Below, piece after piece: positions 1 through 8,433 of a stretch of DNA of 64,000 nucleotides (position 1 is the stretch's first letter; each line of letters starts with the position of its first letter). The DNA is taken from the NCBI GenBank assembly GCA_030148665.1, contig JASBSZ010000001.1:62001-126000 (forward strand), written 5' to 3'. The DNA comes from Alphaproteobacteria bacterium (lineage in GTDB: Bacteria > Pseudomonadota > Alphaproteobacteria > Rhodobacterales > Rhodobacteraceae). The notes under the pieces are model-generated. The model had not been told where the DNA came from, did not search any database, and saw only the letters and a list, made by a program, of their open reading frames with translations. The translations under genes were made by a program, and so were the position numbers.

Positions 1-47
1 AGAAACCGCCACAGGAAGCGCCGGGCAAGATAGAGATGCAGCGTCAC
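1..47 (-). CDS. lptG: LptG, LPS export permease (N-terminal edge only)
   Basis: Only the first 15 codons are in the window; the gene runs off the left edge. It starts with GTG inside the lptF stop (GTGA, 4-base overlap) and reads V/M-T-L-H-L-Y-L-A-R-R-F-L-W-R-F, the usual basic, aromatic N-terminus ahead of the first membrane helix of YjgP/YjgQ permeases. LptF and LptG form the inner-membrane part of the LptB2FG lipopolysaccharide extractor. The call rests mainly on position directly after lptF and on this short start. Confidence 0.75.
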   Translation of the reverse strand, partial: MTLHLYLARRFLWRF

Positions 48-1216
48 GTCGCCCCCCCTTGCGGCGGGGTTCCGCCCCTGCCGGCCGGATCATTGCCCGT
101 CGGGGGCGTGGCGCGCGCCCTGCTGCGGCGACGCATGCTCAGCCATATCAGGGCGGCCACGATCCCCAGGCCCAGAAGATCGGGCACATAAAGCAGCCAC
201 CAATAGGCGATATTGCCGATTGCCAGATTGCGCAGCGGCACCGCGACCGTGGCCAGCGCGACCACCACCCCCACCGCCGCAAAGACCTGTCTGGTTACCC
301 CGAACCGGCTGAACCCGCCCAGCATCAGCGTTGCCGCCGCGATCAGCGGGTAGATGAACGATTGCAGCGGCTGTTCGATCCGCTTGTTGGCCTCGATCCT
401 GAAGGCGCTGGCGCTCTGGCCGCTGTCGGCGATCATCCGGGCCGTGGGGAAAAGGGCCTCGAGGGTGGAATACTCGGAAATGCTGCGCCGCGGGGACGCG
501 CCGTTTCGGGCCAGCGAGCCGATGTCCAGGACGAACTCGTCGAACTGGATGGTGCTCAGCAGCAGGCGTTTCTCGTCAAGCGTCTGGATCACCCCGTCGA
601 ACATCACCAGGCGCGCATCATTGCCATGGCGGAACAGGATCGCCTTGCGCGCGGTATAGGTGATATCGCGCCCCCTGGGCCGCTGGTCGTGCAGGAATAT
701 GTCGATCAGGCTGCCGTCATTGCGCACGTCGCGCACGAAAAAGGTCACGTTTTCAGATGGATGCAGAAAGCGTCCGCCGACGATCAGCCGGGCGGCGACA
801 TCCCTGCTCATGGCGCGCCTGCGCTCGTCCAGCTGGACATAGCTGATCGGCACCAGATAGTGGCTCAGCGCGCCGGCGAGAATGGCCACCATGAGGCCGA
901 AGATCACATAGGGCAGCAGCAGGCGCATGGGCGAAATCCCGGCTGCCTGGAAAACCACCATCTCGCTGTCGACATGCAGGCGGTTGGCGACGAACAACGT
1001 CGCCGAAAACGCCACCACCGGCAGGATGATCGCCACGACCTGAGGCAGGAAAAGGATCATGAACCCGGCGAATGTGGCGATGGGCTGACCGTCTCCGATC
1101 AGCTCGTCGAACAGGCCCACAGCGCGGCCTATCCAGTAGATGCCGATCAGGATCAGGGCAAACAGCGCGAACGGCCCCGTCAGCTGCGACAGGATATATC
1201 TGTCAAGCTTTGCCAA
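44..1216 (-). CDS. lptF: LptF, LPS export ABC transporter permease
   Basis: 390-residue YjgP/YjgQ-family permease. Hydrophobic segments lie near residues 12-33, 48-75 and 98-120, followed by a periplasmic beta-jellyroll region of about 170 residues and C-terminal helices near 285-365, which is the LptF layout. With LptG and the ATPase LptB it pulls lipopolysaccharide out of the inner membrane toward the LptA bridge. The start is TTG (MAKLDRYILSQL), preceded at a good distance by GGGGGA; no in-frame ATG lies nearby. The C-terminus is a basic, Gly/Pro-rich tail. It overlaps lptG by 4 bases, so the two should be co-transcribed. It is divergent from pepA, as in many Rhodobacteraceae. Confidence 0.93.
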   Translation of the reverse strand: MAKLDRYILSQLTGPFALFALILIGIYWIGRAVGLFDELIGDGQPIATFAGFMILFLPQVVAIILPVVAFSATLFVANRLHVDSEMVVFQAAGISPMRLLLPYVIFGLMVAILAGALSHYLVPISYVQLDERRRAMSRDVAARLIVGGRFLHPSENVTFFVRDVRNDGSLIDIFLHDQRPRGRDITYTARKAILFRHGNDARLVMFDGVIQTLDEKRLLLSTIQFDEFVLDIGSLARNGASPRRSISEYSTLEALFPTARMIADSGQSASAFRIEANKRIEQPLQSFIYPLIAAATLMLGGFSRFGVTRQVFAAVGVVVALATVAVPLRNLAIGNIAYWWLLYVPDLLGLGIVAALIWLSMRRRSRARATPPTGNDPAGRGGTPPQGGAT

Positions 1217-1362
1217 GAATGTCCCCCGCTGTGGTCGCTCTGCCCGAATTCGCTGCGCAAACTAGCCCAAAACGGATTTTGACAACAGAGCTATCTGGAT
1301 ATTTTGCCGCCTTGGCGTTACCTGTCGGGCAGTAAGAATTCCAGCACAGGAAGATGCGCCCC

Positions 1363-2832
1363 ATGACGACACCCGCGAAAATCGAGTTTCACCCCGCCGA
1401 TCCCGCCGCCCTTGCCGCGGTCCGGGGAAAGATCGCCATTCTGGTTGCGCCCGACGGGCGGATGGACAAACTGGCGCGCAAGGTCAACAGCCTGTGCCGT
1501 GGCGCGGTTGCGCGGCTGGCCGAAAGCAGGGTCTTTGCCGACCTCAAGCCGGCCGAGGGCCATGCGCTGTGGTTTCCCGCCGGCCTTGCCGCCGAGGCCG
1601 TCCTGGTGGTCAAGCTGGCCCGCAACTGCGATGCCCTGACGGCCCGCAAGGCAGGCGCGGCGATGGCCGGGTTCGCCGCCGGGTCCGCCCTGACCGTTCT
1701 GGCGCCCACCCATCCGCGCGCGGCCGACATCTCGCTCGGGGTGGCCCTGCGGGGCTATGATTTCAACAGTTGCAAATCCGACGCCGGCAAGGGGCCGGGC
1801 AAGGTTGCCTTCATGGTCAACAATCCCGAAAAGGTGGCCGCCGAGGCCGCCCCGCTGGCGGCGCTGGCCGAGGGCGTGTTCTTTACCCGCGATCTGGTGA
1901 ACGAGCCCTCGAACATCCTGACAACAACCGATTTCGCCGCTCGCCTTGCCGCCATGCAGGAACTCGGCGTCGATGTCACCATCCTTGAAGAGGACCAGCT
2001 GGACAAGCTGGGCATGCGGGCATTGCTCGCCGTGGGCCAGGGATCCGAAAGCCCGTCAAAGGTGGTGGTCATGCGCTGGAATCGCGGCCGCCCCGGCGAG
2101 GCCCCGCTGGCGCTGGTCGGCAAGGGGGTGGTGTTCGATTCGGGCGGCATTTCGCTCAAGCCCGGCGCGGGGATGGAGGACATGACCATGGACATGGGCG
2201 GCGCTGCCGTGGTGTCGGGTGTGCTGCGCACCCTGGCCCTGCGCAATGCGCGCGCCAATGTCGTGGGCGTGGTCGGGCTGGTCGAAAACATGCCCGACGG
2301 TCGTGCCCAGCGCCCCGGCGACGTGGTGAAATCCATGAAGGGCGACATGATCGAGGTCATCAATACCGACGCCGAGGGGCGCCTCGTGCTGGCCGATATC
2401 CTGTGGTATGCGCAGCAGGAATTCAAACCCGCGGGCGTGATCGATCTGGCCACGCTGACCGGCGCCATCATCATCGGGCTGGGCCATGAAAATGCGGGCG
2501 TCTTTTCCAATGACGATGCCTTTTGCAACGCTTTCCTGCGCGCCGCCCGCAGCGAGGGCGAGGGCGCCTGGCACATGCCGCTGGGGGATGCCTATGACAA
2601 GCTGATCAAGTCGCGCATCGCCGACATCAAGAACACCGGCGGTCGGCCGGCGGGCTCGATCACCGCGGCGCAGTTCCTCAAGCGCTTCATCAAGGACGAA
2701 ATGCCCTGGATCCATCTCGATATCGCCGGCGTCGCCCTGCGCAAGGAGGCCACCGACCTCGCCCCCAAGGGCGCCACCGGCTGGGGCGTGCTGGCGCTCG
2801 ACCGTCTGATCCGCGACCGGTTCGAGGGCTGA
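1363..2832 (+). CDS. pepA: Leucyl aminopeptidase (M17 family)
   Basis: Cytosolic di-zinc/manganese M17 aminopeptidase, 489 residues, cleaving N-terminal residues from peptides. The family signature NTDAEGRLVLADIL is intact, as are the upstream metal/substrate loop VGKGVVFDSGGISLKPG and GGAAVVSGV. An ATG at 1354 is in frame, but the Shine-Dalgarno AGGAAG (1348-1353) abuts it directly, whereas the ATG at 1363 has a 9-base spacing, so I start there (MTTPAKIEF). The stop overlaps the holC start (TGATG). The 146-bp gap to the divergent lptF must hold both promoters; TTGACA at 1279-1284 is a possible -35 but lacks a convincing -10. Length and motifs are typical. Confidence 0.95.
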   Translation: MTTPAKIEFHPADPAALAAVRGKIAILVAPDGRMDKLARKVNSLCRGAVARLAESRVFADLKPAEGHALWFPAGLAAEAVLVVKLARNCDALTARKAGAAMAGFAAGSALTVLAPTHPRAADISLGVALRGYDFNSCKSDAGKGPGKVAFMVNNPEKVAAEAAPLAALAEGVFFTRDLVNEPSNILTTTDFAARLAAMQELGVDVTILEEDQLDKLGMRALLAVGQGSESPSKVVVMRWNRGRPGEAPLALVGKGVVFDSGGISLKPGAGMEDMTMDMGGAAVVSGVLRTLALRNARANVVGVVGLVENMPDGRAQRPGDVVKSMKGDMIEVINTDAEGRLVLADILWYAQQEFKPAGVIDLATLTGAIIIGLGHENAGVFSNDDAFCNAFLRAARSEGEGAWHMPLGDAYDKLIKSRIADIKNTGGRPAGSITAAQFLKRFIKDEMPWIHLDIAGVALRKEATDLAPKGATGWGVLALDRLIRDRFEG

Positions 2833-3293
2833 TGGCCGAGGTCCTGTTCTATCACCTGACGCGCAGCCCGCTCGAGGCCACCTTGCCCGAGCTGCTGGAA
2901 AAGACACTGGCGCGCGGCTGGCGGGCGCTGGTGCGCGGCAGGCGGCAGGACCACCTCGAATGGCTGGATGAGCGTCTGTGGGTCGCCTCTGACGACGGCT
3001 TTCTGCCGCATGGCCTGGCGGGCGGGGCGCATGATGCGGCCCAGCCCGTGCTGCTGACCACGGCCGCCGACAACCCCAACAATGCCGACCTCCTGTTTCT
3101 TGTGGACGGGGCCGAGGCCACCCCCGACGAGCTGGGCCGCTTCATGCGTGCCTGCATCCTGTTCGACGGCAATGACGAGGCCGCGCTGAACGATGCCCGC
3201 GCCCTGTGGAAACAGGTGGTGGCGGCGGGGTTGCCCGCAAAATACTGGTCACAGGAAAGCGGCCGCTGGCAGCAAAAGGCCAGCTCGGGCTAA
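2832..3293 (+). CDS. holC: DNA polymerase III subunit chi
   Basis: 153-residue HolC-family protein: N-terminal AEVLFYHLTRSPLEATLPELLEKTL, then the conserved DERLWVASDDGFLPHG segment and the C-terminal ALWKQ helix. Chi links the clamp-loader complex to SSB at the replication fork. The ATG overlaps the pepA stop codon (TGATG), so the pair is translationally coupled; pepA-holC adjacency is widespread in proteobacteria. Nothing unusual is seen. Downstream lies a repeat-rich convergent gap before dnaB. Confidence 0.93.
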   Translation: MAEVLFYHLTRSPLEATLPELLEKTLARGWRALVRGRRQDHLEWLDERLWVASDDGFLPHGLAGGAHDAAQPVLLTTAADNPNNADLLFLVDGAEATPDELGRFMRACILFDGNDEAALNDARALWKQVVAAGLPAKYWSQESGRWQQKASSG

Positions 3294-3301
3294 GGCCTGG
3301 C

Positions 3302-3323
3302 CTTCTTCTTTGCTGAAATACTC
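3302..3323 (+). repeat. Family-2 intergenic repeat core, diverged solitary copy
   Basis: CTTCTTCTTTG then CTGAAATACTC, 8 bases after the holC stop. It matches the core seen at 13374-13433 (inverted), 24004-24098 (both ends), 42508-42529 and 62586-62646. The GC-rich hairpins that follow the core in the longer copies are absent here. Confidence 0.7.
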
Positions 3324-3401
3324 ACTTGTCCCGTATCGTAACCGGAAAACCGTCACATGCGAGCGGCCCTGCCGGGATGAAATACATCCCGCATCATTGG
3401 A

Positions 3402-3565
3402 AATTTCGCGCAAGGCGAGGTTCGCGCCCGGCCCCGAGGGGGGCGCGCCAAGATCTGCGCAACGGATTTCACGAGTACAACGTTACAATCTGTTGAAACG
3501 ATATCACCAATTCGCGCCCGCCTGGGGGGCGGGGTCGGGCGCGAACCGGATCGCAAGCGATCCGG
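3402..3565 (-). repeat. Family-1 structured intergenic repeat, copy A
   Basis: About 165 bp, matching in reverse complement the copies at 58307-58466 and 60283-60450. Read on the minus strand it begins with the palindrome CCGGATCGCTTGCGATCCGG (3546-3565). Next comes a hairpin with 10-base arms TTCGCGCCCG/CGGGCGCGAA, the conserved stretch GAATTGGTG-N-TATCGTTTCAACAG, and finally a hairpin around GCGCGCCCCCC-TCGGGGCC-GGGCGCGAACC. No open reading frame is conserved among copies, so it is a DNA or RNA structure rather than a gene. Confidence 0.85.
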
Positions 3566-3614
3566 TGACTGAAACCTGGATGCGATGAGTCCCGGCATTG
3601 GGTAAGTTTCTCAA

Positions 3615-5153
3615 CTACCCGAAATCATTGCCGATATCCTGCTGATAGGCCTTTACCAGATTGCCGAAACGGGTGAACTTGCCCTCAAAGCTCAGCTCGA
3701 TGGTGCCGATCGGGCCGTGGCGCTGCTTGCCGATGATGACCTCGGCCTTGCCGTGCAGGCGCTCCATTTCCTCCTGCCATTTCATCATCGCCTCGACATC
3801 GTGATCGCCGGGCTTTTCGCGCTCCTTGTAATATTCCTCGCGGAACACGAACATCACCACATCGGCGTCCTGCTCGATCGACCCCGATTCCCGCAGGTCG
3901 GACAGTTGCGGCCGCTTGTCGTCGCGGCTTTCCACCTGGCGCGACAGCTGCGACAGCGCGACCACGGGAATGTCCAGCTCCTTGGCGATGGCCTTGAGGC
4001 CCTGGGTGATCTCGCTGACCTCGTTAACCCGGCTGTCCTTGGCGCTGGCCGGGCGTACCAGCTGCAGATAGTCCACGATCAGCACGTCCAGCCCGTGGGT
4101 GCGCTTCAGGCGACGCGCACGGGCGGCCAGCTGGCTGATGGGCAGGGCGGGGGTGTCGTCGATATACAGCGGGCAGGATTCCAGCGCCTTGGCGGCCTCG
4201 ACAAAGCGGCGGAATTCGTCCTCGGTCATGTCGCCGCGGCGGATCTGTTCACTGGGCACCTCGGCGGCCTCGGACAGGATGCGCGCGGCCAGCTGCTCGG
4301 CGCTCATTTCCAGGCTGAAGAAACCGACGACCCCGCCCTCGACCGCGCCTTCGCTGCCGTCGGGCAGTTTGCCCCTCTTGTAGCTGCGCGCGATGTTGTA
4401 GGCGATATTGGTGGCCAGCGAGGTCTTGCCCATCGACGGGCGTCCCGCGATGATCAGCAGGTCCGATTTGTGCAGGCCGCCCAGCTTGCGGTCCATGTCG
4501 ATCAGGCCGGTGGAAATGCCCGCCAGCCCGCCGTCGCGCATATAGGCCGCGTTGGCCACCTGAACAGCGTCGGTCACCGCCTTGAGAAAGCTCTGAAACC
4601 CGGTATCGGAATGGCCCTGCTCGCCCAGCTGGTAAAGGCGCTGCTCGGCCTCGACGATCTGTTCCTCGGGTTCGGAATCGACCTCCATCCGCGCAGCCTT
4701 GCCGGCGATTTCATGCCCGATTTCAATGAGTTCCCTGCGAATGGCAAGGTCGTGGATCAACTGCGCATAATCGCGCGCGGCAAAGACGGAAATCGCCGCC
4801 CCGGCAAGGCGTGCCAGATAGGCCGGCCCGCCCAGCTCGGCAAGCCCTGCGTCATCTTCCAGAAATGCCTTCAGCGTGACGGGCGAGGCCAGCGCGTTCT
4901 TCTGGATGCGCTGCTCGGCGACTGAAAAGATGCGCGCATGCACCGGGTCAAAGAAGTGATGCGCCTGGATGATGTTGGCAACGCGGTCATAGACGTCGTT
5001 GTTGACCAGCAGCGCGCCCAGCAGGGCCTGTTCGGCCTCGATATTGTGGGGCAGCACGCCCTCTTGCGCGTCTGGTGTTTGCGCGTCCGGTGTGTCTGGG
5101 CCGGCCGCCGCCGGCGCAAGTTGATCGTCATTGATGGCGGTGATGCCGCTCAT
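3615..5153 (-). CDS. dnaB: Replicative DNA helicase DnaB
   Basis: 512-residue hexameric 5'-3' replicative helicase. The N-terminal primase-interaction domain opens LPHNIEAEQALLGALL. The RecA-like domain has Walker A AGRPSMGKTSLA, Walker B-type LDVLIVDYLQLV, the VALSQLSRQVESR loop and the DLRESGSIEQDADVVMF motif, followed by the C-terminal GTIELSFEGKFTRF. I start at ATG 5153 (MSGITAIND) because GAGGG sits about 9 bases upstream; a TTG 24 bases earlier is in frame but lacks a ribosome site. There is no intein and no truncation. The gene stands alone, convergent with holC and divergent from lon. Confidence 0.95.
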   Translation of the reverse strand: MSGITAINDDQLAPAAAGPDTPDAQTPDAQEGVLPHNIEAEQALLGALLVNNDVYDRVANIIQAHHFFDPVHARIFSVAEQRIQKNALASPVTLKAFLEDDAGLAELGGPAYLARLAGAAISVFAARDYAQLIHDLAIRRELIEIGHEIAGKAARMEVDSEPEEQIVEAEQRLYQLGEQGHSDTGFQSFLKAVTDAVQVANAAYMRDGGLAGISTGLIDMDRKLGGLHKSDLLIIAGRPSMGKTSLATNIAYNIARSYKRGKLPDGSEGAVEGGVVGFFSLEMSAEQLAARILSEAAEVPSEQIRRGDMTEDEFRRFVEAAKALESCPLYIDDTPALPISQLAARARRLKRTHGLDVLIVDYLQLVRPASAKDSRVNEVSEITQGLKAIAKELDIPVVALSQLSRQVESRDDKRPQLSDLRESGSIEQDADVVMFVFREEYYKEREKPGDHDVEAMMKWQEEMERLHGKAEVIIGKQRHGPIGTIELSFEGKFTRFGNLVKAYQQDIGNDFG

Positions 5154-5208
5154 GTCCGTTTCCCTCTGGCCTGCCAATGGCGATTTCCGCCGCCAAAATC
5201 ACACTTTC

Positions 5209-5272
5209 CCACATGCCGGCCCCAGTCCACATGCCGGCCCCAGTGCCGGATCCCCAGTGCCGGATCCCCGGG
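5209..5272. repeat. Short tandem repeats upstream of dnaB
   Basis: Two exact copies of the 18-mer CCACATGCCGGCCCCAGT (5209-5226, 5227-5244) are followed by two copies of GCCGGATCCCC (5245-5255, 5259-5269), with AGT after the first. The second runs into GGGCCGGGGAT and forms a palindrome. All units share GCCGG...CCCC. The array lies about 55 bases upstream of the dnaB start, on its leader side. Confidence 0.75.
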
Positions 5273-5620
5273 CCGGGGATATTCCTGTGGAAAAGCTGTG
5301 GGCGAATCCCCGCATATGTCGAGGCAGCGTTTTTTTGCCCCTCAGTTTAACAATTGTCGGCCTTCGGGAACACCGAAACTTGGGCGTTTGCGAAAAATCG
5401 CCGTATTCGAAAGGGCAGGCCACGCGCGACGGGCGGTGGTCCGTCTTGCGTCAATCGGCATGATATTGAGGCATTTTCACCCGGATCGCAACGATTTGGC
5501 GGCGGGGGAGGCGAAAACAGCGGCGAAACCCGTGTCGCCGGGGGCGGATCAACCTTGCTCCCAGGGCGTGGGGCGGTCAAAATGCAGCGGACGAGTCGCA
5601 TGACGACATATCGGCGAAAC

Positions 5621-5650
5621 CTTGAAAAAACGGGCGCAAATTCCCACTTC
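5621..5650 (+). promoter_or_regulatory. Candidate RpoH (heat-shock) promoter of lon
   Basis: CTTGAAA at 5621-5627, a 15-base spacer, then CCCACTT at 5643-5649, close to the sigma-32 pattern CTTGAAA-N(13-17)-CCCCATNT. It lies about 75 bases upstream of the lon start, and lon is a classic heat-shock gene. The element also contains a 7-base inverted repeat CCTTGAA (5620-5626)/TTCAAGG (5648-5654). Not verified by any start-site data. Confidence 0.5.
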
Positions 5651-5725
5651 AAGGTCCGAAAGAACGCATCAGGCCGACCGCCGGGTGAACCGGGGCAGGG
5701 CCTGTTGCCAGACAGAGGAATGCAC

Positions 5726-8134
5726 ATGACCGAATCGAGCGGCAACATCTATCCTGTCCTTCCACTGCGCGAGATCGTGGTTTTCCCCCACATGATCGTG
5801 CCCCTTTTCGTCGGGCGCGAAAAATCCGTTCGCGCACTGGAAGAGGTCATGGGCGAGGACAAGGAAATCCTGCTGTCCTCGCAGATCGACCCCAGCGTTG
5901 ATGACCCCACCCCCGAGGGCATTTACAAGACCGGCGTGATCGCCTCGGTCCTGCAGCTGCTCAAACTGCCCGACGGCACCGTCAAGGTGCTGGTCGAGGG
6001 ACGCAAGCGCGTGCGCATCCTGGAATTCCTGGACAACGACGCCTTTTTCGAGGCCCGCGCCGAGGTTCTGGCCGAAACCCTGGGCGATGCGGTCGCGGTC
6101 AAGGCCCTCAGCCGGTCGGTTACCCGCGAATTCGAGCGCTACGCCAAGCTGAACAAGAATGTCCCCGAAGAGGCCCTTGCCGCGGTTGCCGAGATCGACG
6201 ACCCGGCCAAGCTGGCCGACACGGTTGCCGGCCATCTGGGCGTCAATGTCGAGGAAAAGCAGAACCTGCTGGAAACCCTGGATGTGGGCGAGCGCCTGGA
6301 ACGCGTCTTTGGCCTGATGGAGGGCGAAATGTCCGTCCTGCAGGTCGAGAAAAAGATCAAGTCGCGCGTCAAGACCCAGATGGAGCGCACCCAGCGCGAA
6401 TATTATCTGAACGAGCAGATGAAGGCCATTCAGAAGGAACTGGGCGACGGCGATGCGGGCCAGGACGAGGCCGCCGAATACGAAGAAAAGATCCAGAATA
6501 CCAAGCTGTCGAAAGAGGCCCGCGAAAAGGCCGAGGCCGAGCTGAAGAAACTGAAATCCATGTCGCCCATGTCGGCCGAGGCGACTGTCGTGCGCAACTA
6601 TCTCGACTGGCTGCTGTCGATTCCGTGGGGCAGGAAGACCCGCGTGAAAAAGGATCTCAAGCGCGCGCAGGAAATCCTGGACAGGGATCACTACGGCCTT
6701 GAGAAGGTCAAGGAACGGATCATCGAATATCTCGCCGTGCAACAGCGTTCGAGCAAGCTGCGCGGCCCGATCCTGTGCCTTGTCGGCCCGCCGGGCGTGG
6801 GCAAGACCAGCCTGGGCAAGTCGGTGGCGCGCGCCACGGGGCGCGAGTTCATCCGCATTTCGCTGGGCGGCGTGCGCGACGAAAGCGAAATCCGCGGCCA
6901 CCGGCGCACCTAGATCGGGTCGATGCCGGGCAAGATCATCCAGTCGATGAAAAAGGCGAAAACGATCAACCCGCTCATCATGTTCGACGAGATCGACAAG
7001 ATGGGCCAGGATTTCCGCGGCGACCCGGCCAGCGCCATGCTCGAGGTGCTCGACCCCGAGCAGAATTCGACCTTTACCGACCATTACCTCGAGGTCGAAT
7101 ACGACCTGTCCAACGTGATGTTCATCACCACGGCCAACAGCTACAACATGCCGGGGCCGCTCTTGGACCGGATGGAGATCATCTCGCTTGCCGGCTATAC
7201 CGAGGACGAAAAGCGCGAGATCGCCAAGCAATATCTGCTGCCCAAGCAGTTGAAGGGCCACGGCCTCAAGGCGGGCGAATTCGAGCTGACCGACGAGGCG
7301 CTGACCGACATCATCCGCTATTACACCCGCGAGGCGGGCGTGCGGAACCTGGAACGCGAGATCGCCAAGCTGTGCCGCAAGGCGGTGACCCGCATCGTTC
7401 GGGGCGAGGCCGAAAAGGTGGTCATCACGCCCGAGCAGCTTGAGGAATTCCTCGGCGTGCGCCGCTTCAAATACGGCCTGGCCGAAGACCAGGATCAGGT
7501 CGGCGTCGTCACGGGCCTTGCCTGGACCAGCGTCGGCGGCGATCTGCTGCATATCGAGGCGCTGAAACTGCCCGGCAAGGGCCGGATGAAGACCACCGGC
7601 AAGCTGGGCGACGTGATGAAGGAATCGATCGACGCGGCCAGCTCTTATGTGCGCTCGATCGCAACCGAGATCGGCGTCAAGCCGACCGTGTTCGAAAAGA
7701 TCGACATCCATGTGCATGTGCCCGAGGGCGCAACGCCCAAGGACGGCCCCAGCGCCGGCGTCGGTATGGTGACCTCGATCGTCTCGGTGCTGACCGGCAT
7801 CAAGGTGCGCAAGGATATTGCCATGACCGGCGAGGTCACGTTGCGCGGCCATGTGTTGCCCATCGGCGGGCTCAAGGAAAAGCTGCTGGCAGCGCTGCGC
7901 GGCGGCATCAAGACCGTCTTGATTCCGGCCGAAAACGAAAAGGATCTGGCCGAGATCCCCGACAATGTGAAAGAGGGGCTGAAGATCATCCCCGTGTCGG
8001 ATGTGCGCGAGGTGCTGAAATACGCGCTGGTCGAACAGCCCGAGCCCATCGAATGGGACGAGGCCGCCGAAGAGGCCGCTGCCGCCGCCATGGCGCGCGG
8101 CGTTTCCGAGGGGCCTTCCAAGGTCGCTCACTGA
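5726..8134 (+). pseudogene. lon: Lon protease, interrupted by an in-frame amber codon
   Basis: An otherwise full-length (803 codons) ATP-dependent AAA+ serine protease of the LonA type. The substrate-binding N-domain starts YPVLPLREIVVFPHMIVPLFVGRE. Walker A GPPGVGKTS has its Lys at codon 360, and the Walker B segment is [10 protein letters not shown]. The Ser-Lys catalytic dyad is intact (KDGPSAG, Ser 676; GGLKEK, Lys 719). Codon 396 (bases 6911-6913) is TAG between ...RGHRRT and [10 protein letters not shown], where Lon proteins have a conserved tyrosine (TAC/TAT), the aromatic pore-loop residue. Reading frame, codon use and conservation continue undisturbed on both sides, so this is one substitution, not decay. 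It could be a sequencing error, a fresh null allele or a suppressed codon. I start at ATG 5726 with GAGGAA 5 bases upstream. A heat-shock-like promoter precedes it. Confidence 0.9.
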
Positions 8135-8164
8135 GCCTGTCCGGCATCACGCATGGCAACGGCC

Positions 8165-8196
8165 GGGGGTGGGTGCGAATTTCGCATCCCGCCCCC
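8165..8196 (+). terminator. Hairpin downstream of lon
   Basis: A long, slightly imperfect stem, GGGGGTGGGTGCGAA paired with TTCGCATCCCGCCCCC, begins 30 bases after the lon stop and ends about 50 bases before the tRNA gene. There is no clear T tract. Confidence 0.55.
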
Positions 8197-8247
8197 GATA
8201 CCCCCTTGCAGAGGCTGGAATCCGGCGCTAAATAGCAGGCCGGTTCA

Positions 8248-8322
8248 GGGTGATTAGCTCAGTGGTAGAGCGCTTCGTTCACATCGAAGATGTCGGGAGT
8301 TCAAATCTCTCATCACCCACCA
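8248..8322 (+). tRNA. tRNA-Val (anticodon CAC)
   Basis: A complete cloverleaf. The acceptor arms are GGGTGAT/ATCACCC with A73 and an encoded CCA. The D stem is GCTC/GAGC with loop AGTGGTA. The anticodon stem is CTTCG/CGAAG with loop TTCACAT, giving anticodon CAC, which reads GUG valine codons. The T stem is GGGAG/CTCTC with loop TTCAAAT. Its length is 75 nt. It stands alone between lon and a convergent gene, and I see no duplicated 3' end to suggest use as an integration site. Confidence 0.95.
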
Positions 8323-8433
8323 CCCCACACCGATATCGCAGCAGGCCGAACGTCGGGCGGAAAACCCCCGGGCAGGAAACCGACGTCCGTGAAACCGTCA
8401 CGCGTGAAACCGTCGGGCATGAATGTCGGGCCG

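Larger units (their letters stand above)
3294..3614. other. Convergent holC/dnaB gap filled by two repeat types
   Basis: This 321-bp region has no credible gene. It holds the family-2 core at 3302-3323 and an inverted family-1 structured repeat at about 3402-3565, whose terminal palindrome could terminate transcription from both sides. The stretch 3324-3401 contains a short inverted repeat around 3374-3391 (GGGATG/CATCCC). Confidence 0.6.
5154..5725. other. Divergent dnaB/lon regulatory region
   Basis: 572 bp without a credible gene. It contains tandem repeats (5209-5272), a DnaA-box-like TGTGGAAAA (5285-5293; one mismatch to TGTGGATAA), an A/T-rich patch with AGTTTAACAATTG near 5344-5356, and a heat-shock-type promoter before lon (5621-5650). 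The tandem repeats fall inside the leader or promoter of dnaB. Confidence 0.5.

Noticed and set aside
6911-6913. The lon TAG as a pyrrolysine codon or programmed readthrough site
   Set aside because: No pyl genes are in the window, the position normally holds tyrosine, and there is no stop-proximal readthrough context I recognise. A point mutation or base error is simpler.
5669-8131. An uninterrupted 820-codon open frame on the strand opposite lon
   Set aside because: It lies wholly over the coding frame of lon. Long antisense frames are expected in GC-rich coding DNA where stops are rare; its predicted protein is low-complexity His/Leu/Gly/Asp-rich with no family resemblance.
8248-8322. tRNA-Val as an integration site for a genomic island
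   Set aside because: No repeat of the tRNA 3' end and no integrase lie within the window on either side; the neighbouring genes look native in base composition.
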